NCBI RefSeq assembly: GCF_030730925.1
Contig: NZ_JAVAMB010000006.1
Location: 124,001 to 188,000 of the forward strand
Reading direction: 5' to 3'
Length of the DNA: 64,000 nt
Origin: Flavobacterium sp. DG2-3
GTDB lineage: Bacteria; Bacteroidota; Bacteroidia; Flavobacteriales; Flavobacteriaceae
Shown here: positions 7,894-16,513 of the stretch, one piece after another
Layout of the letters: every line of letters starts with the position of its first letter
Numbering within the stretch: the stretch's first letter is position 1
Translations under genes and position numbers: made by a program
The notes under the pieces: generated by a model
Databases searched by the model: none
What the model saw: the letters and a program-made list of their open reading frames with translations, nothing else
What the model was told of the DNA's origin: nothing

Positions 7894-8415
7894 TCATTTA
7901 TTTATAAGAATTATTGATGCACCGTTTCCTGTCTGGGTAATTTTCATATTTTTGGACAGTGAATTGGTACCAATATTTTGAATACTTTGGTTATCACCTT
8001 TTTGAATCATTTCCATATTTACATTGTAATTGGTATGCAATGTAAAGTCTGAAATTTTGTTATTGTCACCCTGCTGTATAACGCTTTGTGTGATTGTTTT
8101 GGCATTTTTATCTAAAATCAGTGCGTTTTTGTCACCGTTTTGATCTACAGCAAGTTTTGTATCGTTAGATTTTAAAGAAGCCTGAACCTTATTAAAATCG
8201 CCGATTTGTTGTATTACTACACCAGCTTGAATTCTAGAATTTAACTCCTCACGTTCATTTTTATTCAAATTTGAAACCACACTGAAGGCTTTCTCTTTTG
8301 AATTAAAAAGTGATGAGCTATAATTTTTAAACTCCGAACTATCTTCTTTTTCCTGTGCTGAAAGCAAGGGACAGAAAACAAATAGAAATACAATATTTAA
8401 AATGAAGGCTTTCAT
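7894..8415 (-). CDS. minor curlin-like subunit (CsgB-like nucleator)
   Basis: 173 residues with a signal peptide ending LLSAQ. After a charged segment with no repeats (residues 22-65) come four or five curlin-type repeats of about 22 residues with the Q-x-G-x-x-N spacing: VVIQQIGDFNKVQAS, LAVDQNGDKNALIL, SVIQQGDNNKISDF, MEMIQKGDNQSIQN and MKITQTGNGASIIL. Fewer repeats than the neighbouring major subunit and its second position in the operon suggest a CsgB-like nucleator. That assignment is inference. Confidence 0.83.
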   Translation of the reverse strand: MKAFILNIVFLFVFCPLLSAQEKEDSSEFKNYSSSLFNSKEKAFSVVSNLNKNEREELNSRIQAGVVIQQIGDFNKVQASLKSNDTKLAVDQNGDKNALILDKNAKTITQSVIQQGDNNKISDFTLHTNYNVNMEMIQKGDNQSIQNIGTNSLSKNMKITQTGNGASIILINK

Positions 8416-8433
8416 CTTGATTGATTTAAATTA

Positions 8434-8472
8434 AAAAAATGTGATAACCGTTCTACGGCTATCACATTTTTA
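8434..8472 (-). terminator. intra-operon terminator or attenuator between the two curlin genes
   Basis: On the minus strand AATGTGATAGCCG pairs with CGGTTATCACATT (one G-U wobble) and is followed by seven T residues. It lies 10 nt after the major curlin stop and 18 nt before the minor curlin start. Partial termination here would give much more major subunit than nucleator and export machinery. Confidence 0.8.
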
Positions 8473-8482
8473 GAATAGCATG

Positions 8483-9328
8483 TTAGTTGCTTTGAGTTAC
8501 AGTAATTGTATTCATGTTTCCTTTTGAGAAAGCAATACTGTTGTGAGCCGCACCAGTTTGTGTTACAGTAGCAGTATTTTTGTTTCCAATTTGTAATGTA
8601 TTCTCAGTCAGTTTAGTACCGTTTTGTACAGAAGTAGCTTTATTTTCATCCCCGTATTGATAGTGGTTAGATTTATTACCATCAGCAGCAGAAGTTCCAG
8701 AAGGAGAAGTTTGAGTTTGAGAAGAAACGTTTTTCACCCCACCTTGGCTTGCATAAGCTGTGTTATTGTCTCCATTTTGAGTTTGAGTTGCATCATTTTG
8801 GCTGTGAGGTGCAAATGGAACATTAACTGCTGCAACGTGTCCTAACTGAGTAGCGTTGAATGGAAGTCCAGTTGGTTTTTCGTTACCTGTAGTTCCTTGG
8901 TCAACAGTAGCAGTATTGCTTTTTCCTGTTTGTACTTGAGTTGCTTTGTCCCATCCTCCTAATGCATTGCTTGGGCCAGCGATTTGATCTTGCCAGATTG
9001 TAGCTTTGTTTAAATCTCCAGTTTGAGTTTGGTAAGCTTTGTTGTCATGGTTACTTTGAGAAACAAAAGCAGTGTTGCTGTTACCTTTTTGTTTTACGTC
9101 TGCTATGTTGTTTTTAGCATTGTAAACTCCTGGCTGAATTCCTTGATAAACTTCAGATTTGTTTGAATCTCCTAATTGGTCGATTTTAGAATCGTTGGTT
9201 TGACCATTTTGATTTACAATACCTGTGTCAGAATTTCCAACCTGGTTTACTGAAGAGGTGTTGCCTTGAGCGATTGCCGCTACTCCTACAAACAGCATCG
9301 CTGAGATGCTTAAAATTACTTTTTTCAT
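8483..9328 (-). CDS. major curlin-like amyloid subunit (CsgA-like)
   Basis: 281 residues with a signal peptide ending AAIAQG. The mature part is Gln/Asn/Gly/Thr-rich and built of roughly ten curlin-type repeats with the core Q-x-G-x-x-N-x-A-x-x-x-Q: for example QVGNSDTGIVNQNGQ, QLGDSNKSEVYQ, QKGNSNTAFVSQ, QTGDLNKATIWQ, QNGDNNTAYASQ and QIGNKNTATVTQ. Inserts rich in Pro and Gly separate some repeats, and the chain ends TITVTQSN. It should form the bulk of a curli-like extracellular fibre. It is the first gene of the operon, followed by a terminator hairpin, and has a candidate promoter at 9465-9492. Confidence 0.9.
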   Translation of the reverse strand: MKKVILSISAMLFVGVAAIAQGNTSSVNQVGNSDTGIVNQNGQTNDSKIDQLGDSNKSEVYQGIQPGVYNAKNNIADVKQKGNSNTAFVSQSNHDNKAYQTQTGDLNKATIWQDQIAGPSNALGGWDKATQVQTGKSNTATVDQGTTGNEKPTGLPFNATQLGHVAAVNVPFAPHSQNDATQTQNGDNNTAYASQGGVKNVSSQTQTSPSGTSAADGNKSNHYQYGDENKATSVQNGTKLTENTLQIGNKNTATVTQTGAAHNSIAFSKGNMNTITVTQSN

Positions 9329-9464
9329 AATAAATATATTTAATTGGTTATTAATACAACTTATTATGTAGGTTCTGTAGGTTTGTATTCCGGGGGAGGA
9401 AAAAAAGAGGGCTTTTTAACCGTTTTAAAAACAAATTTTAAATCTGTTTTTTCAACTTCATGAC

Positions 9465-9492
9465 CAAAATTAGAAAAACTTATTCAAAACAA
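9465..9492 (-). promoter_or_regulatory. candidate promoter of the curli operon
   Basis: On the minus strand a -33 TTG (9492-9490) is followed after 17 bp by TAATTTTG (9472-9465), matching the Bacteroidota TTG-N17-23-TAnnTTTG consensus. Transcription would start near 9458, giving a leader of about 130 nt. The 9329-9732 space holds no gene; this promoter, the site at 9535-9567 and the glnN terminator are what I see in it. Confidence 0.6.
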
Positions 9493-9534
9493 GTTCAAGT
9501 ATAAATACCTATTTTACAAGATATTAGCCTCTTT

Positions 9535-9567
9535 TCGATAAACTGTAAAACTATCTCGATGAACTGC
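9535..9567 (-). promoter_or_regulatory. LytTR-type direct repeat upstream of the curli promoter
   Basis: Two copies of CAGTTYATCGA on the minus strand (9566-9556 and 9545-9535) are exactly 21 bp apart. ACAGTTTAT fits the published LytTR half-site consensus ([TA][AC][CA]GTTN[AG][TG]) completely and GCAGTTCAT fits 8 of 9 positions. The 12-bp gap between the 9-bp half-sites is the spacing known for LytTR regulators such as AgrA and AlgR. The pair is centred about 80 bp upstream of the -7 box. No LytTR gene is in this window. Confidence 0.5.
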
Positions 9568-9685
9568 CCAAATGCACTAAAATTTTCATAGGAAAAAAGA
9601 TACTTATTACAATTTATTTACATTTAGAGCTATATAATTGCTAAAAAAACTCATTAGCAATCTTATTTTTAACATAACAACAAAA

Positions 9686-9712
9686 AAAGCCTGTCTTTTT
9701 GAGACAGGCTTT
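9686..9712 (-). terminator. terminator of the GSIII gene
   Basis: AAAGCCTGTCT and its complement AGACAGGCTTT form a perfect stem; on the minus strand it runs into a T tract 21 nt past the stop codon of the gene ending at 9733. Confidence 0.85.
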
Positions 9713-9732
9713 AACAAATTGTTAGCTAAATA

Positions 9733-11922
9733 TTACTTCGTAAACAATAATTCTCTGTATTTGGTCAATGTCCAAGTTTCATCATCTACTAATAGTTCTA
9801 ATTTATCACAGTGGTTTCGAATATCTTCAAAGTATGGTTTTACGTTATTGCAATACGCCTCTGCCATTTTTTGAGCATCTGTCAATTGGTTGGCTTTCTT
9901 TCTTTCATTTGTCATTGCCAACACTTTTGAATTGATTCCTTCAATATGACCTGAAATCTCTTTAATTAGAACGATCTGCTCTTTTGCAATCGTTTCAAAT
10001 TCTTTTCCGAAAATTTCTTTTAAACCTTTAACATTATCAATCAATGTATTTTGGTAGCGAATTGCAGTTGGAATAACATGGTTTCTCGCAATGTCTCCTA
10101 AAACACGTCCTTCGATCTGGATTTTTTTAGTGTATTCTTCCAATTCGATTTCGTAACGCGCTTCAGCTTCCACATGATTAAAAATTCCTAATTGCTCAAA
10201 TAAGTCTAAAGCTTGCTTAGAAACTTTTGCTTTTATAGCTTCTGGAGTTGTTTTAAAATTGCTTAATCCTCTTTTTGCCGCTTCTTTTTCCCAAGCTTCG
10301 CTATATCCGTCACCTTCAAAAAGAATCTTTTTAGATTGTTTAATGTATTCTCTTAAAACATTGAAAATAGCATCATCTTTTTTCATGTCTTTTGAGTCAA
10401 TCAGATTCTCTACTTCATTTTTAAAGTCGATTAACTGTTTTGCTACAATAGCGTTCAAAGTTGTCATTGCGTTTGAACAGTTCGAATTTGACCCCACCGC
10501 TCTAAACTCAAATTTATTTCCTGTAAAGGCAAAAGGCGAAGTTCTGTTACGATCTGTGTTGTCTAACAATACGTCTGGAATTTTTCCCACAACGTTTAAT
10601 TTCAAATCTGTTTTTTCTTCTGGCGAAAGTTTTCCTGTTGTAACGCTTTCCAATTCAGATAAAACTTTAGTTAACTGTGCTCCAATGAAAACCGACATAA
10701 TCGCTGGCGGCGCTTCGTTTGCCCCTAACCTGTGGTCGTTACTTGCTGTCGCGATAGACGCTCTTAATAAAGTTTCGTTATCGTTTACCGCTTTTATAGT
10801 ATTAATAAAGAAAGTCAAAAACTGTAAATTGCTCATTGGCGTTTTGCTCGGACTTAATAAATTAACTCCCGTGTCTGTAGCCAAAGACCAGTTATTGTGT
10901 TTTCCAGAACCATTTACTCCTTTAAATGGTTTTTCGTGAAATAATACTTTAAAATCATGGCGTTCTGCAACTCTCTGCATTACATCCATTAATAAAGAGT
11001 TGTGATCTACCGCTAAATTGGTTTCCTCAAAAATCGGAGCCAGCTCAAACTGATTTGGTGCCACCTCATTATGACGCGTTTTTACTGGTATACCTAATAA
11101 CATACATTCCTGCTCTAAGTCTCTCATATAAGTAAGAGCGCGAGTTGGGATCGATCCAAAATAGTGATCGTCTAACTGCTGTCCTTTTGCAGAAGTATGT
11201 CCTAATAAAGTTCTTCCCGTCATCATTAAGTCTGGACGAGAATTTGCCAAAGCTTTATCAATTAAGAAATACTCTTGCTCCCATCCTAATGTAGCGGTTA
11301 CTTTCTTTACGTTTTTGTCAAAATATTTACAAACTTCTGTTGCCGCTTCGTCAATTGCAGACAATGCTCTTAATAAAGGTATTTTATTATCTAAAGCCTC
11401 ACCTGTGTATGCAATAAATACGGTCGGAATACATAAAGTTGTACCATATATAAAGGCTGGTGAAGTCGGATCCCAAGCTGTGTAACCTCTCGCTTCAAAA
11501 GTATTTCTGATTCCGCCGTTTGGAAAACTTGATGCATCTGGTTCTTGCTGTACCAATTGCGCTCCTCCAAATTTCTCTACAGGATCGCTTCCGTCATAAG
11601 AAGTTTCAAAAAAGGCATCGTGTTTTTCTGCAGTTGTTCCCGTTAAAGGCTGAAACCAGTGTGTATAATGTGTAACTCCTTTTGCAAGAGCCCATTCTTT
11701 CATTCCCATGGCAATATAGTCGGCAAGCTTTCTGTCTATTTTTGTACCATGCTGAATAGCATCTCTCACTCCTCTAAAAGCATCTGAAGTCAAATATTGC
11801 TTCATTGCTTTTTCATTAAACACATTTGATCCGAAAAGATTAGACTTTCGGTCAATTTCTTCAAAATGTACCGGCTTTCTGTTAGAAGCTTGTTGTAAAG
11901 CTTGAAAACGTAATGTTGACAT
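9733..11922 (-). CDS. glnN: glutamine synthetase type III
   Basis: GSIII makes glutamine from glutamate, ammonia and ATP and forms double-ring dodecamers. The 729 residues match the usual length of this large class. Visible landmarks are LGWEQEYFLID (metal-binding Glu), TRHNEVAPNQFELAPIFEE, NGSGKHNNWSLATDTGVN (ATP/glutamate site) and GANEAPPAIMSVFIG, a class III signature. Start is the ATG at 11922; a minus-strand -7 box TATATTTG at 11979-11972 is about 50 bp upstream. It is divergent from a second, unrelated glutamine synthetase at 12352, across 429 bp with no other gene. Confidence 0.96.
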   Translation of the reverse strand: MSTLRFQALQQASNRKPVHFEEIDRKSNLFGSNVFNEKAMKQYLTSDAFRGVRDAIQHGTKIDRKLADYIAMGMKEWALAKGVTHYTHWFQPLTGTTAEKHDAFFETSYDGSDPVEKFGGAQLVQQEPDASSFPNGGIRNTFEARGYTAWDPTSPAFIYGTTLCIPTVFIAYTGEALDNKIPLLRALSAIDEAATEVCKYFDKNVKKVTATLGWEQEYFLIDKALANSRPDLMMTGRTLLGHTSAKGQQLDDHYFGSIPTRALTYMRDLEQECMLLGIPVKTRHNEVAPNQFELAPIFEETNLAVDHNSLLMDVMQRVAERHDFKVLFHEKPFKGVNGSGKHNNWSLATDTGVNLLSPSKTPMSNLQFLTFFINTIKAVNDNETLLRASIATASNDHRLGANEAPPAIMSVFIGAQLTKVLSELESVTTGKLSPEEKTDLKLNVVGKIPDVLLDNTDRNRTSPFAFTGNKFEFRAVGSNSNCSNAMTTLNAIVAKQLIDFKNEVENLIDSKDMKKDDAIFNVLREYIKQSKKILFEGDGYSEAWEKEAAKRGLSNFKTTPEAIKAKVSKQALDLFEQLGIFNHVEAEARYEIELEEYTKKIQIEGRVLGDIARNHVIPTAIRYQNTLIDNVKGLKEIFGKEFETIAKEQIVLIKEISGHIEGINSKVLAMTNERKKANQLTDAQKMAEAYCNNVKPYFEDIRNHCDKLELLVDDETWTLTKYRELLFTK

Positions 11923-12283
11923 GGTATGTAAAGTTTAAATTCGTACTAATTTTCATTAAAAAAATAAGTGACAAATATAAACAATAAATAAGCCTGTTTT
12001 AAACATTAATTTTAGATTTTTAGTCACCGATTTTTCAACAGAAGATGCTTTTTATGAAGAATAATGAATTCAAATGACAAAAATATAACAAAACTGTACG
12101 GTAATATTGATTAAATAAACATTTTTTCATAATTTCTTAACTCAGAAATTCAAAAATCTGCCGTAATTATTACGAATTTGTATTTTTAAGGTTATTAAAA
12201 TTGCTTTTTTTAAAATATACCCCTGCCAAAATTGCGCTTATCCAAAAAATTATAGTTCATAAAACAAAATAGCCCCCTAATTT

Positions 12284-12312
12284 TTGGGACTAAAAAAATA
12301 AATCTATATTTG
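12284..12312 (+). promoter_or_regulatory. promoter of the GSII gene
   Basis: TTG (12284-12286), an 18-bp spacer and TATATTTG (12305-12312) match the Bacteroidota consensus exactly. The TTTG of the -7 box creates an in-frame TTG at 12310 that could be mistaken for a start codon. The true ATG is at 12352. The remaining divergent space (11923-12283) is AT-rich; I see no repeat or riboswitch in it. Confidence 0.8.
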
Positions 12313-12351
12313 ACCCAACGAAAAAAAACAAAAAAATTAATTTATATTATT

Positions 12352-13368
12352 ATGGCTAAAATTAAGTTAGAGTACATTTGGTTAGACGGATATGAACCAA
12401 CTCAAAATCTTAGAAGTAAAACTAAAGTTGAAGAGCACGAGAATTTCAAAGGAACATTAGAAGAACTTGGAAATTGGTCATTTGATGGTTCGTCAACAAA
12501 ACAAGCCGAAGGTGGTTCTTCTGACTGTCTTTTAGTTCCTGTTGCAATCTATCCAGATCCAACTCGTATCAACGGATGGTTAGTAATGTCTGAAGTTATG
12601 TATGCAGACGGAACTCCACACCCTTCTAACGGTAGAGCTACAATTGATGATGATAATGATGATTTTTGGTTTGGTTTCGAACAAGAGTATTTCATCATGG
12701 ATACTAAAACTCAACTTCCACTTGGTTTCCCAGTTGGAGGATACCCTGCTCCACAAGGAATGTACTACTGTTCAGTAGGTGGAAAAAACACACACGGTAG
12801 AAAATTAGTTGAAGAGCACGCTGACTTATGTATCGCTGCTGGAATCAACTTTGAAGGAATCAACCAAGAGGTTGCTTGCGGACAATGGGAATTCCAATTA
12901 TTCGCTAAAGGAGCTAAAAAAGCTGGAGATGAAATCTGGGTTGCTCGTTACTTATTAGACCGTTTAACTGAGAAATATGGTTACTATATCGAATATCACC
13001 CAAAACCTCTAGGAGATACTGACTGGAATGGTTCTGGAATGCATGCTAACTTCTCTAACGAAGTATTAAGAACATGTGGTGATCAAGCTACTTACGAAAG
13101 AATTTGTGAGGCTTTCCGTCCTGTTACTGCTGAGCACATTGCAGTTTACGGAGCTTACAATGACCAACGTTTAACTGGTAAACACGAAACTGCTTCTATC
13201 CACGATTTCTCTTATGGAGTTTCAGACAGAGGATGTTCTATCAGAATTCCTTTAATGACTGTTCAAAAAGGATGGAAAGGATGGTTGGAAGACAGAAGAC
13301 CAGCTTCAAACGGAGATCCATACAAAATTGCTGCTAGAATTATCAAAACTGTTAAATCAGCTCTATAA
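12352..13368 (+). CDS. glutamine synthetase type II (beta-grasp, eukaryotic-type)
   Basis: 338 residues from ATG 12352 (MAKIKLEYIWLDG). The upstream in-frame TTG at 12310 lies in the promoter. Motifs are NWSFDGSSTKQAEGGSSD in the N-terminal beta-grasp, FWFGFEQEYFIMD (metal Glu), CGQWEFQL, NGSGMHANFSNE (ATP/glutamate) and SDRGCSIRIPL. Length and motifs are those of the short GSII class of eukaryotes and some bacteria, not GSI or GSIII. It probably acts in ammonia assimilation beside GSIII. The gene is monocistronic between a consensus promoter and a strong terminator. Confidence 0.95.
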   Translation: MAKIKLEYIWLDGYEPTQNLRSKTKVEEHENFKGTLEELGNWSFDGSSTKQAEGGSSDCLLVPVAIYPDPTRINGWLVMSEVMYADGTPHPSNGRATIDDDNDDFWFGFEQEYFIMDTKTQLPLGFPVGGYPAPQGMYYCSVGGKNTHGRKLVEEHADLCIAAGINFEGINQEVACGQWEFQLFAKGAKKAGDEIWVARYLLDRLTEKYGYYIEYHPKPLGDTDWNGSGMHANFSNEVLRTCGDQATYERICEAFRPVTAEHIAVYGAYNDQRLTGKHETASIHDFSYGVSDRGCSIRIPLMTVQKGWKGWLEDRRPASNGDPYKIAARIIKTVKSAL

Positions 13369-13390
13369 TTCAAAGCTTAAATTATATTCT

Positions 13391-13426
13391 AAAGTGCCAT
13401 CATTTATTTGCTGGCACTTTTTTTTG
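13391..13426 (+). terminator. terminator of the GSII gene
   Basis: AAGTGCCA and TGGCACTT pair around a 12-nt loop and run into eight T residues, 22 nt past the stop codon. Confidence 0.88.
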
Positions 13427-13610
13427 TCTTTGTTTTTGTTTTATCATTCTCAATGATTTGAAGATAATTACACCTGCAACTTTGTCAAAGTTTAAAACTT
13501 TAACAAAGTTCTTGCTCCTAAATTATAGAGACAATAGTTTTAGTTATTGAGTTAAATCAATAAAGCAGAAAATAGTAGCTTTAAACAACTTTTTCTAGTT
13601 GAATTAATTT

Positions 13611-13639
13611 TTGAAGTTTAACATCAAAAGCTATCTTTG
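13611..13639 (+). promoter_or_regulatory. promoter of the TerC gene
   Basis: TTG (13611-13613), an 18-bp spacer and TATCTTTG (13632-13639) match the Bacteroidota consensus; the ATG is 25 bp further on. Confidence 0.75.
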
Positions 13640-13663
13640 TATATCATTTAAACAAAAACCATT

Positions 13664-14632
13664 ATGATAGTCTGGATTATCTTTTTACTTGCTGTAGTTT
13701 TTATTCTTGCTTTAGACTTAGGCGTCTTTAACAAAACACCACATATTATTAGTACTAAAGAAGCCAGCAAATGGACACTCGTTTGGGTTACCTTATCTTT
13801 TTTATTCTCAGGAGTAATCTACTGGCTTTATACTACAGATTATATTGCAAATCCAGACAACTTAAAACCAGCCGTAGCTTCAATGAAGTTCATTACCGGT
13901 TATTTGATAGAGCTTTCGCTTAGTGTCGATAATATCTTTGTTATAGCTATTATTTTTGCTTCATTTAAAATTCCGCAAAAATACCAGCACCGCGTATTAT
14001 TCTGGGGAATTCTTGGAGCCATCGTTTTCCGTGGATTGATGATTTTCTTTGGTGTAATGCTAATCAATAAATTTAGCTGGACAACTTATGTATTTGGAAT
14101 ATTCCTGATTTTCACCGCGTTAAAAATGCTATTCTCTGGCGAAGAAGAAGATTTTCATCCAAAAGATTCTTTTATTTATAAAGCCTTAGGAAAAGTGATG
14201 CCGATTACCGCAGAAATGGACGGAGAGAAATTTTTTATTTCTACCAAAACTGCAAAAAAAGCTGCAACGCCTTTATTTGTGGCGCTGATTGTGATTGAAG
14301 TTATGGATGTTCTTTTTGCGGTTGATAGTGTTCCCGCAATTTTAGCCATTACTTCAGATCCGTTTTTAGTATTTAGTTCTAATATTTTTGCTATTCTAGG
14401 ATTACGTTCTATGTATTTCTTCTTAGCAAATATGCTGGCAAAATTCAGTTATTTAGAATATAGCTTAGTAGCCATTTTAGCTTTCGTCGGATTAAAAATG
14501 CTGCTTCATGATTTCTTCCACGTTCCAGAATGGGCTTCTTTAGGATTTATCGCTTTATCTCTTTTAGTTGGAATCTTAGTTTCTCTGAAATTTGGAAAGG
14601 AAAAAATATTGACAGATTCTGATAAAGAATAG
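13664..14632 (+). CDS. TerC/Alx family integral membrane protein
   Basis: 322 residues with about eight or nine hydrophobic segments, starting MIVWIIFLLAVVFILALDLGVF. Family signatures are LIELSLSVDNIFVIAIIF (residues about 82-99), with acidic and polar residues inside the membrane, and the second half-repeat VIEVMDVLFAVDSVPAILAI. TerC/Alx proteins are implicated in manganese and metal efflux at the inner membrane; tellurite resistance is historical. No ter or toxic-anion gene is adjacent, so metal homeostasis is more likely. It stands alone with its own promoter and terminator. Confidence 0.93.
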   Translation: MIVWIIFLLAVVFILALDLGVFNKTPHIISTKEASKWTLVWVTLSFLFSGVIYWLYTTDYIANPDNLKPAVASMKFITGYLIELSLSVDNIFVIAIIFASFKIPQKYQHRVLFWGILGAIVFRGLMIFFGVMLINKFSWTTYVFGIFLIFTALKMLFSGEEEDFHPKDSFIYKALGKVMPITAEMDGEKFFISTKTAKKAATPLFVALIVIEVMDVLFAVDSVPAILAITSDPFLVFSSNIFAILGLRSMYFFLANMLAKFSYLEYSLVAILAFVGLKMLLHDFFHVPEWASLGFIALSLLVGILVSLKFGKEKILTDSDKE

Positions 14633-14653
14633 TTTTCAGAAACATATATGTAT

Positions 14654-14690
14654 AAAAAAAGGAAATCAACTAAAATGATTTCCTTTTTTT
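14654..14690. terminator. bidirectional terminator between TerC and a convergent lipoprotein gene
   Basis: AAAAGGAAATCA and TGATTTCCTTTT pair with A and T runs on both sides, so it can serve the plus-strand terC and the minus-strand gene ending at 14711. Confidence 0.85.
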
Positions 14691-14710
14691 TAACCTATCC
14701 TATAAAGCTA

Positions 14711-15229
14711 TTAAAGCTTAATTTTCTGTACTTGACTCTCACTTAATTTAGCAGCTTTCATTACGTCATTAATATTATTTTTATTTACAGATGAAGCAAA
14801 ATCAGCAGGAACTACTACAATTCTAAAAATCTGATTAAGTCTATATTGATCAAGTGCTGGATCAGTAAGATTTCCACCATTCAAATAAATATCAACGAAT
14901 GAATCACTAAATGTAAAATCAAAAGAAAAATCTCTTGTGCCATCATCAAAATAATGAGTTTCAGGTAAAAACTCCCAAATGTCTCTACCACTGTCAACGC
15001 CTCCAAATCTGTAAACTAAAACAACATCTGAATCCAAAATTCGTTGTGGGAAAACATATCTAACTCTAAAATTATTACTTGTTGTGAAATTATAATAGTT
15101 CGGCGGAACATTTTCATAAACGGTTCCAACTATATTATATCCCGGTTCTCCCGGAGGCCCTTCTGGTCCTTCACAGCTAGAAAATGCAATTAAACCGATA
15201 ACTGCAAATAAGGTAAGTATCTTTTTCAT
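14711..15229 (-). CDS. lipoprotein with a short collagen-like motif, function unknown
   Basis: 172 residues. The lipoprotein signal peptide has lipobox FSSC (Cys19), directly followed by the collagen-like tripeptides GPEGPPGEPG, then a beta-rich domain (TSNNFRVRYVFPQRI, DVVLVYRFGG, RDFSFDFTFSDSFVDIYLNGG). Short Gly-X-Y stretches right after a lipidated Cys recur in Bacteroidota lipoproteins and probably act as a rigid spacer from the outer membrane. I do not recognise the globular part. It is monocistronic and convergent with TerC. Confidence 0.78.
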   Translation of the reverse strand: MKKILTLFAVIGLIAFSSCEGPEGPPGEPGYNIVGTVYENVPPNYYNFTTSNNFRVRYVFPQRILDSDVVLVYRFGGVDSGRDIWEFLPETHYFDDGTRDFSFDFTFSDSFVDIYLNGGNLTDPALDQYRLNQIFRIVVVPADFASSVNKNNINDVMKAAKLSESQVQKIKL

Positions 15230-15319
15230 AATTTTATTTTTTTAAGTATTATACTATAAAGGTATTCCAAAAATTAAACCAAAAAAAGCGATTTGGCTTA
15301 TTTTCAAATAAAAATATCT

Positions 15320-16189
15320 TTATTTTTTTGTACCAAGCTGATTCTTAGCTAGTATTTTATTAAAAAACAAGGCGTGATACGGAAGCGAATTTTCCCAATA
15401 TTCCCAAGTATGCGCTCCTGGTCTTTCTGTATAATCATGATCTACTTTAGAATAAACCAATCTTCTGTGCAATTCTCTGTTGGGTTCAATTAAAAAATCA
15501 TCTACACCGCAGTCGATAATAAGTGGCAATTTATTGGCTTTTATTTTATCAATCATTCCTATTACTGCATTCTGTTCATATAATTCGGTATTGCCGCTTT
15601 TATCTCCAAAAACAGGCTGCATTAATTTTACAACTTGAGCAGATGACTCTCTGTTTAACATCGTTCCCATATCTACCGCCCCACTCATACTTCCCGCTGC
15701 GCAAAATAAATCAGGATGTCTTGTAGATAAATATAAAGCGCCATGCCCGCCCATTGAAAGCCCAGTAATTACTCTTCCACTTTTGCCTTCAATTGTTTTA
15801 TAGGTTTTATCTACTTTCTGAATTACTTCTTGCGTAATAAAAGTCTCAAACTGACTTTCTTTATTTACAGGACTGTCCAAATAAAAACTAAACGTTTCTC
15901 CTTCTGGCATTACAATAATCATATTGTATTGATCTGCCAGATTATGAACCAGTTTTTTGTTTGGAGTATTTTTAAGCCAATCGCCAAAATGCCCGTAAGC
16001 GCCATGCAGCAGGTACATAACAGGGAATTTAGATTTGCTTTTTGCATAAGAATTTGGTAAAACTACCGCAGCTTTATAGGTTTTTCCCATAGCGGTGCTG
16101 GCAACTTGTAAAGTGTCTACTTTTGCAGCGTATGTCATAGTGGTTAGACAAAGCAAAAATGCAGACAAGAGCATTTTGATTTTTTTCAT
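15320..16189 (-). CDS. secreted esterase of the EstA/antigen-85-like alpha/beta-hydrolase family
   Basis: 289 residues with a signal peptide ending MTYA. The alpha/beta-hydrolase core shows the oxyanion segment YLLHGAYGHFGDW, the nucleophile elbow GLSMGGHGA (Ser145), an acid residue in DCGVDDFLIE (Asp230 or 231) and the catalytic His260 in PGAHTWEYW. Relatives include FrmB/esterase D-like and acetyl-xylan or feruloyl esterases. Export suggests it deacylates an external polymer or ester substrate. The substrate cannot be read from the sequence. No glycosidase is beside it. Confidence 0.88.
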   Translation of the reverse strand: MKKIKMLLSAFLLCLTTMTYAAKVDTLQVASTAMGKTYKAAVVLPNSYAKSKSKFPVMYLLHGAYGHFGDWLKNTPNKKLVHNLADQYNMIIVMPEGETFSFYLDSPVNKESQFETFITQEVIQKVDKTYKTIEGKSGRVITGLSMGGHGALYLSTRHPDLFCAAGSMSGAVDMGTMLNRESSAQVVKLMQPVFGDKSGNTELYEQNAVIGMIDKIKANKLPLIIDCGVDDFLIEPNRELHRRLVYSKVDHDYTERPGAHTWEYWENSLPYHALFFNKILAKNQLGTKK

Positions 16190-16432
16190 TTTTGATATTT
16201 TTTTCTGATTAGGGTTTGTAAATATAACTTTTTTCAGAATAAAATATATGAAAAATCCGACTTGTGGTTTGTGCTTAAAAAGATAGCCACTAATTCACGA
16301 ATTTTATTTTAAATACTTTGTGTAATTTATCACTCATAATTTCACTAATTGACATTTGTAGTCAGTAATCCTTAAGAATCTAAAAAATCTGATTTCCCAA
16401 TAGCAAAAAAATAAAAATCTGCTCGATCTGCT

Positions 16433-16470
16433 AAATCTGCGAGAGCATATAAAATTACTCTCGCAGATTT
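16433..16470. repeat. palindromic repeat, AATCTGCGAGAG type
   Basis: AAATCTGCGAGAG pairs with CTCTCGCAGATTT. This and the next palindrome fill most of the 397-bp gap between the esterase and the AraC gene. Related CAGATTT-containing repeats occur at 59240-59340. Confidence 0.65.
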
Positions 16471-16513
16471 TGGAGATTCTGCAGATAAAAAATCTAATTA
16501 TGGCGTAAAAAAA

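Noticed and set aside
10259..10939. 226-residue plus-strand open frame
   Set aside because: It lies wholly inside glnN on the opposite strand; glnN has clear family motifs and the antisense frame has no recognisable domain.
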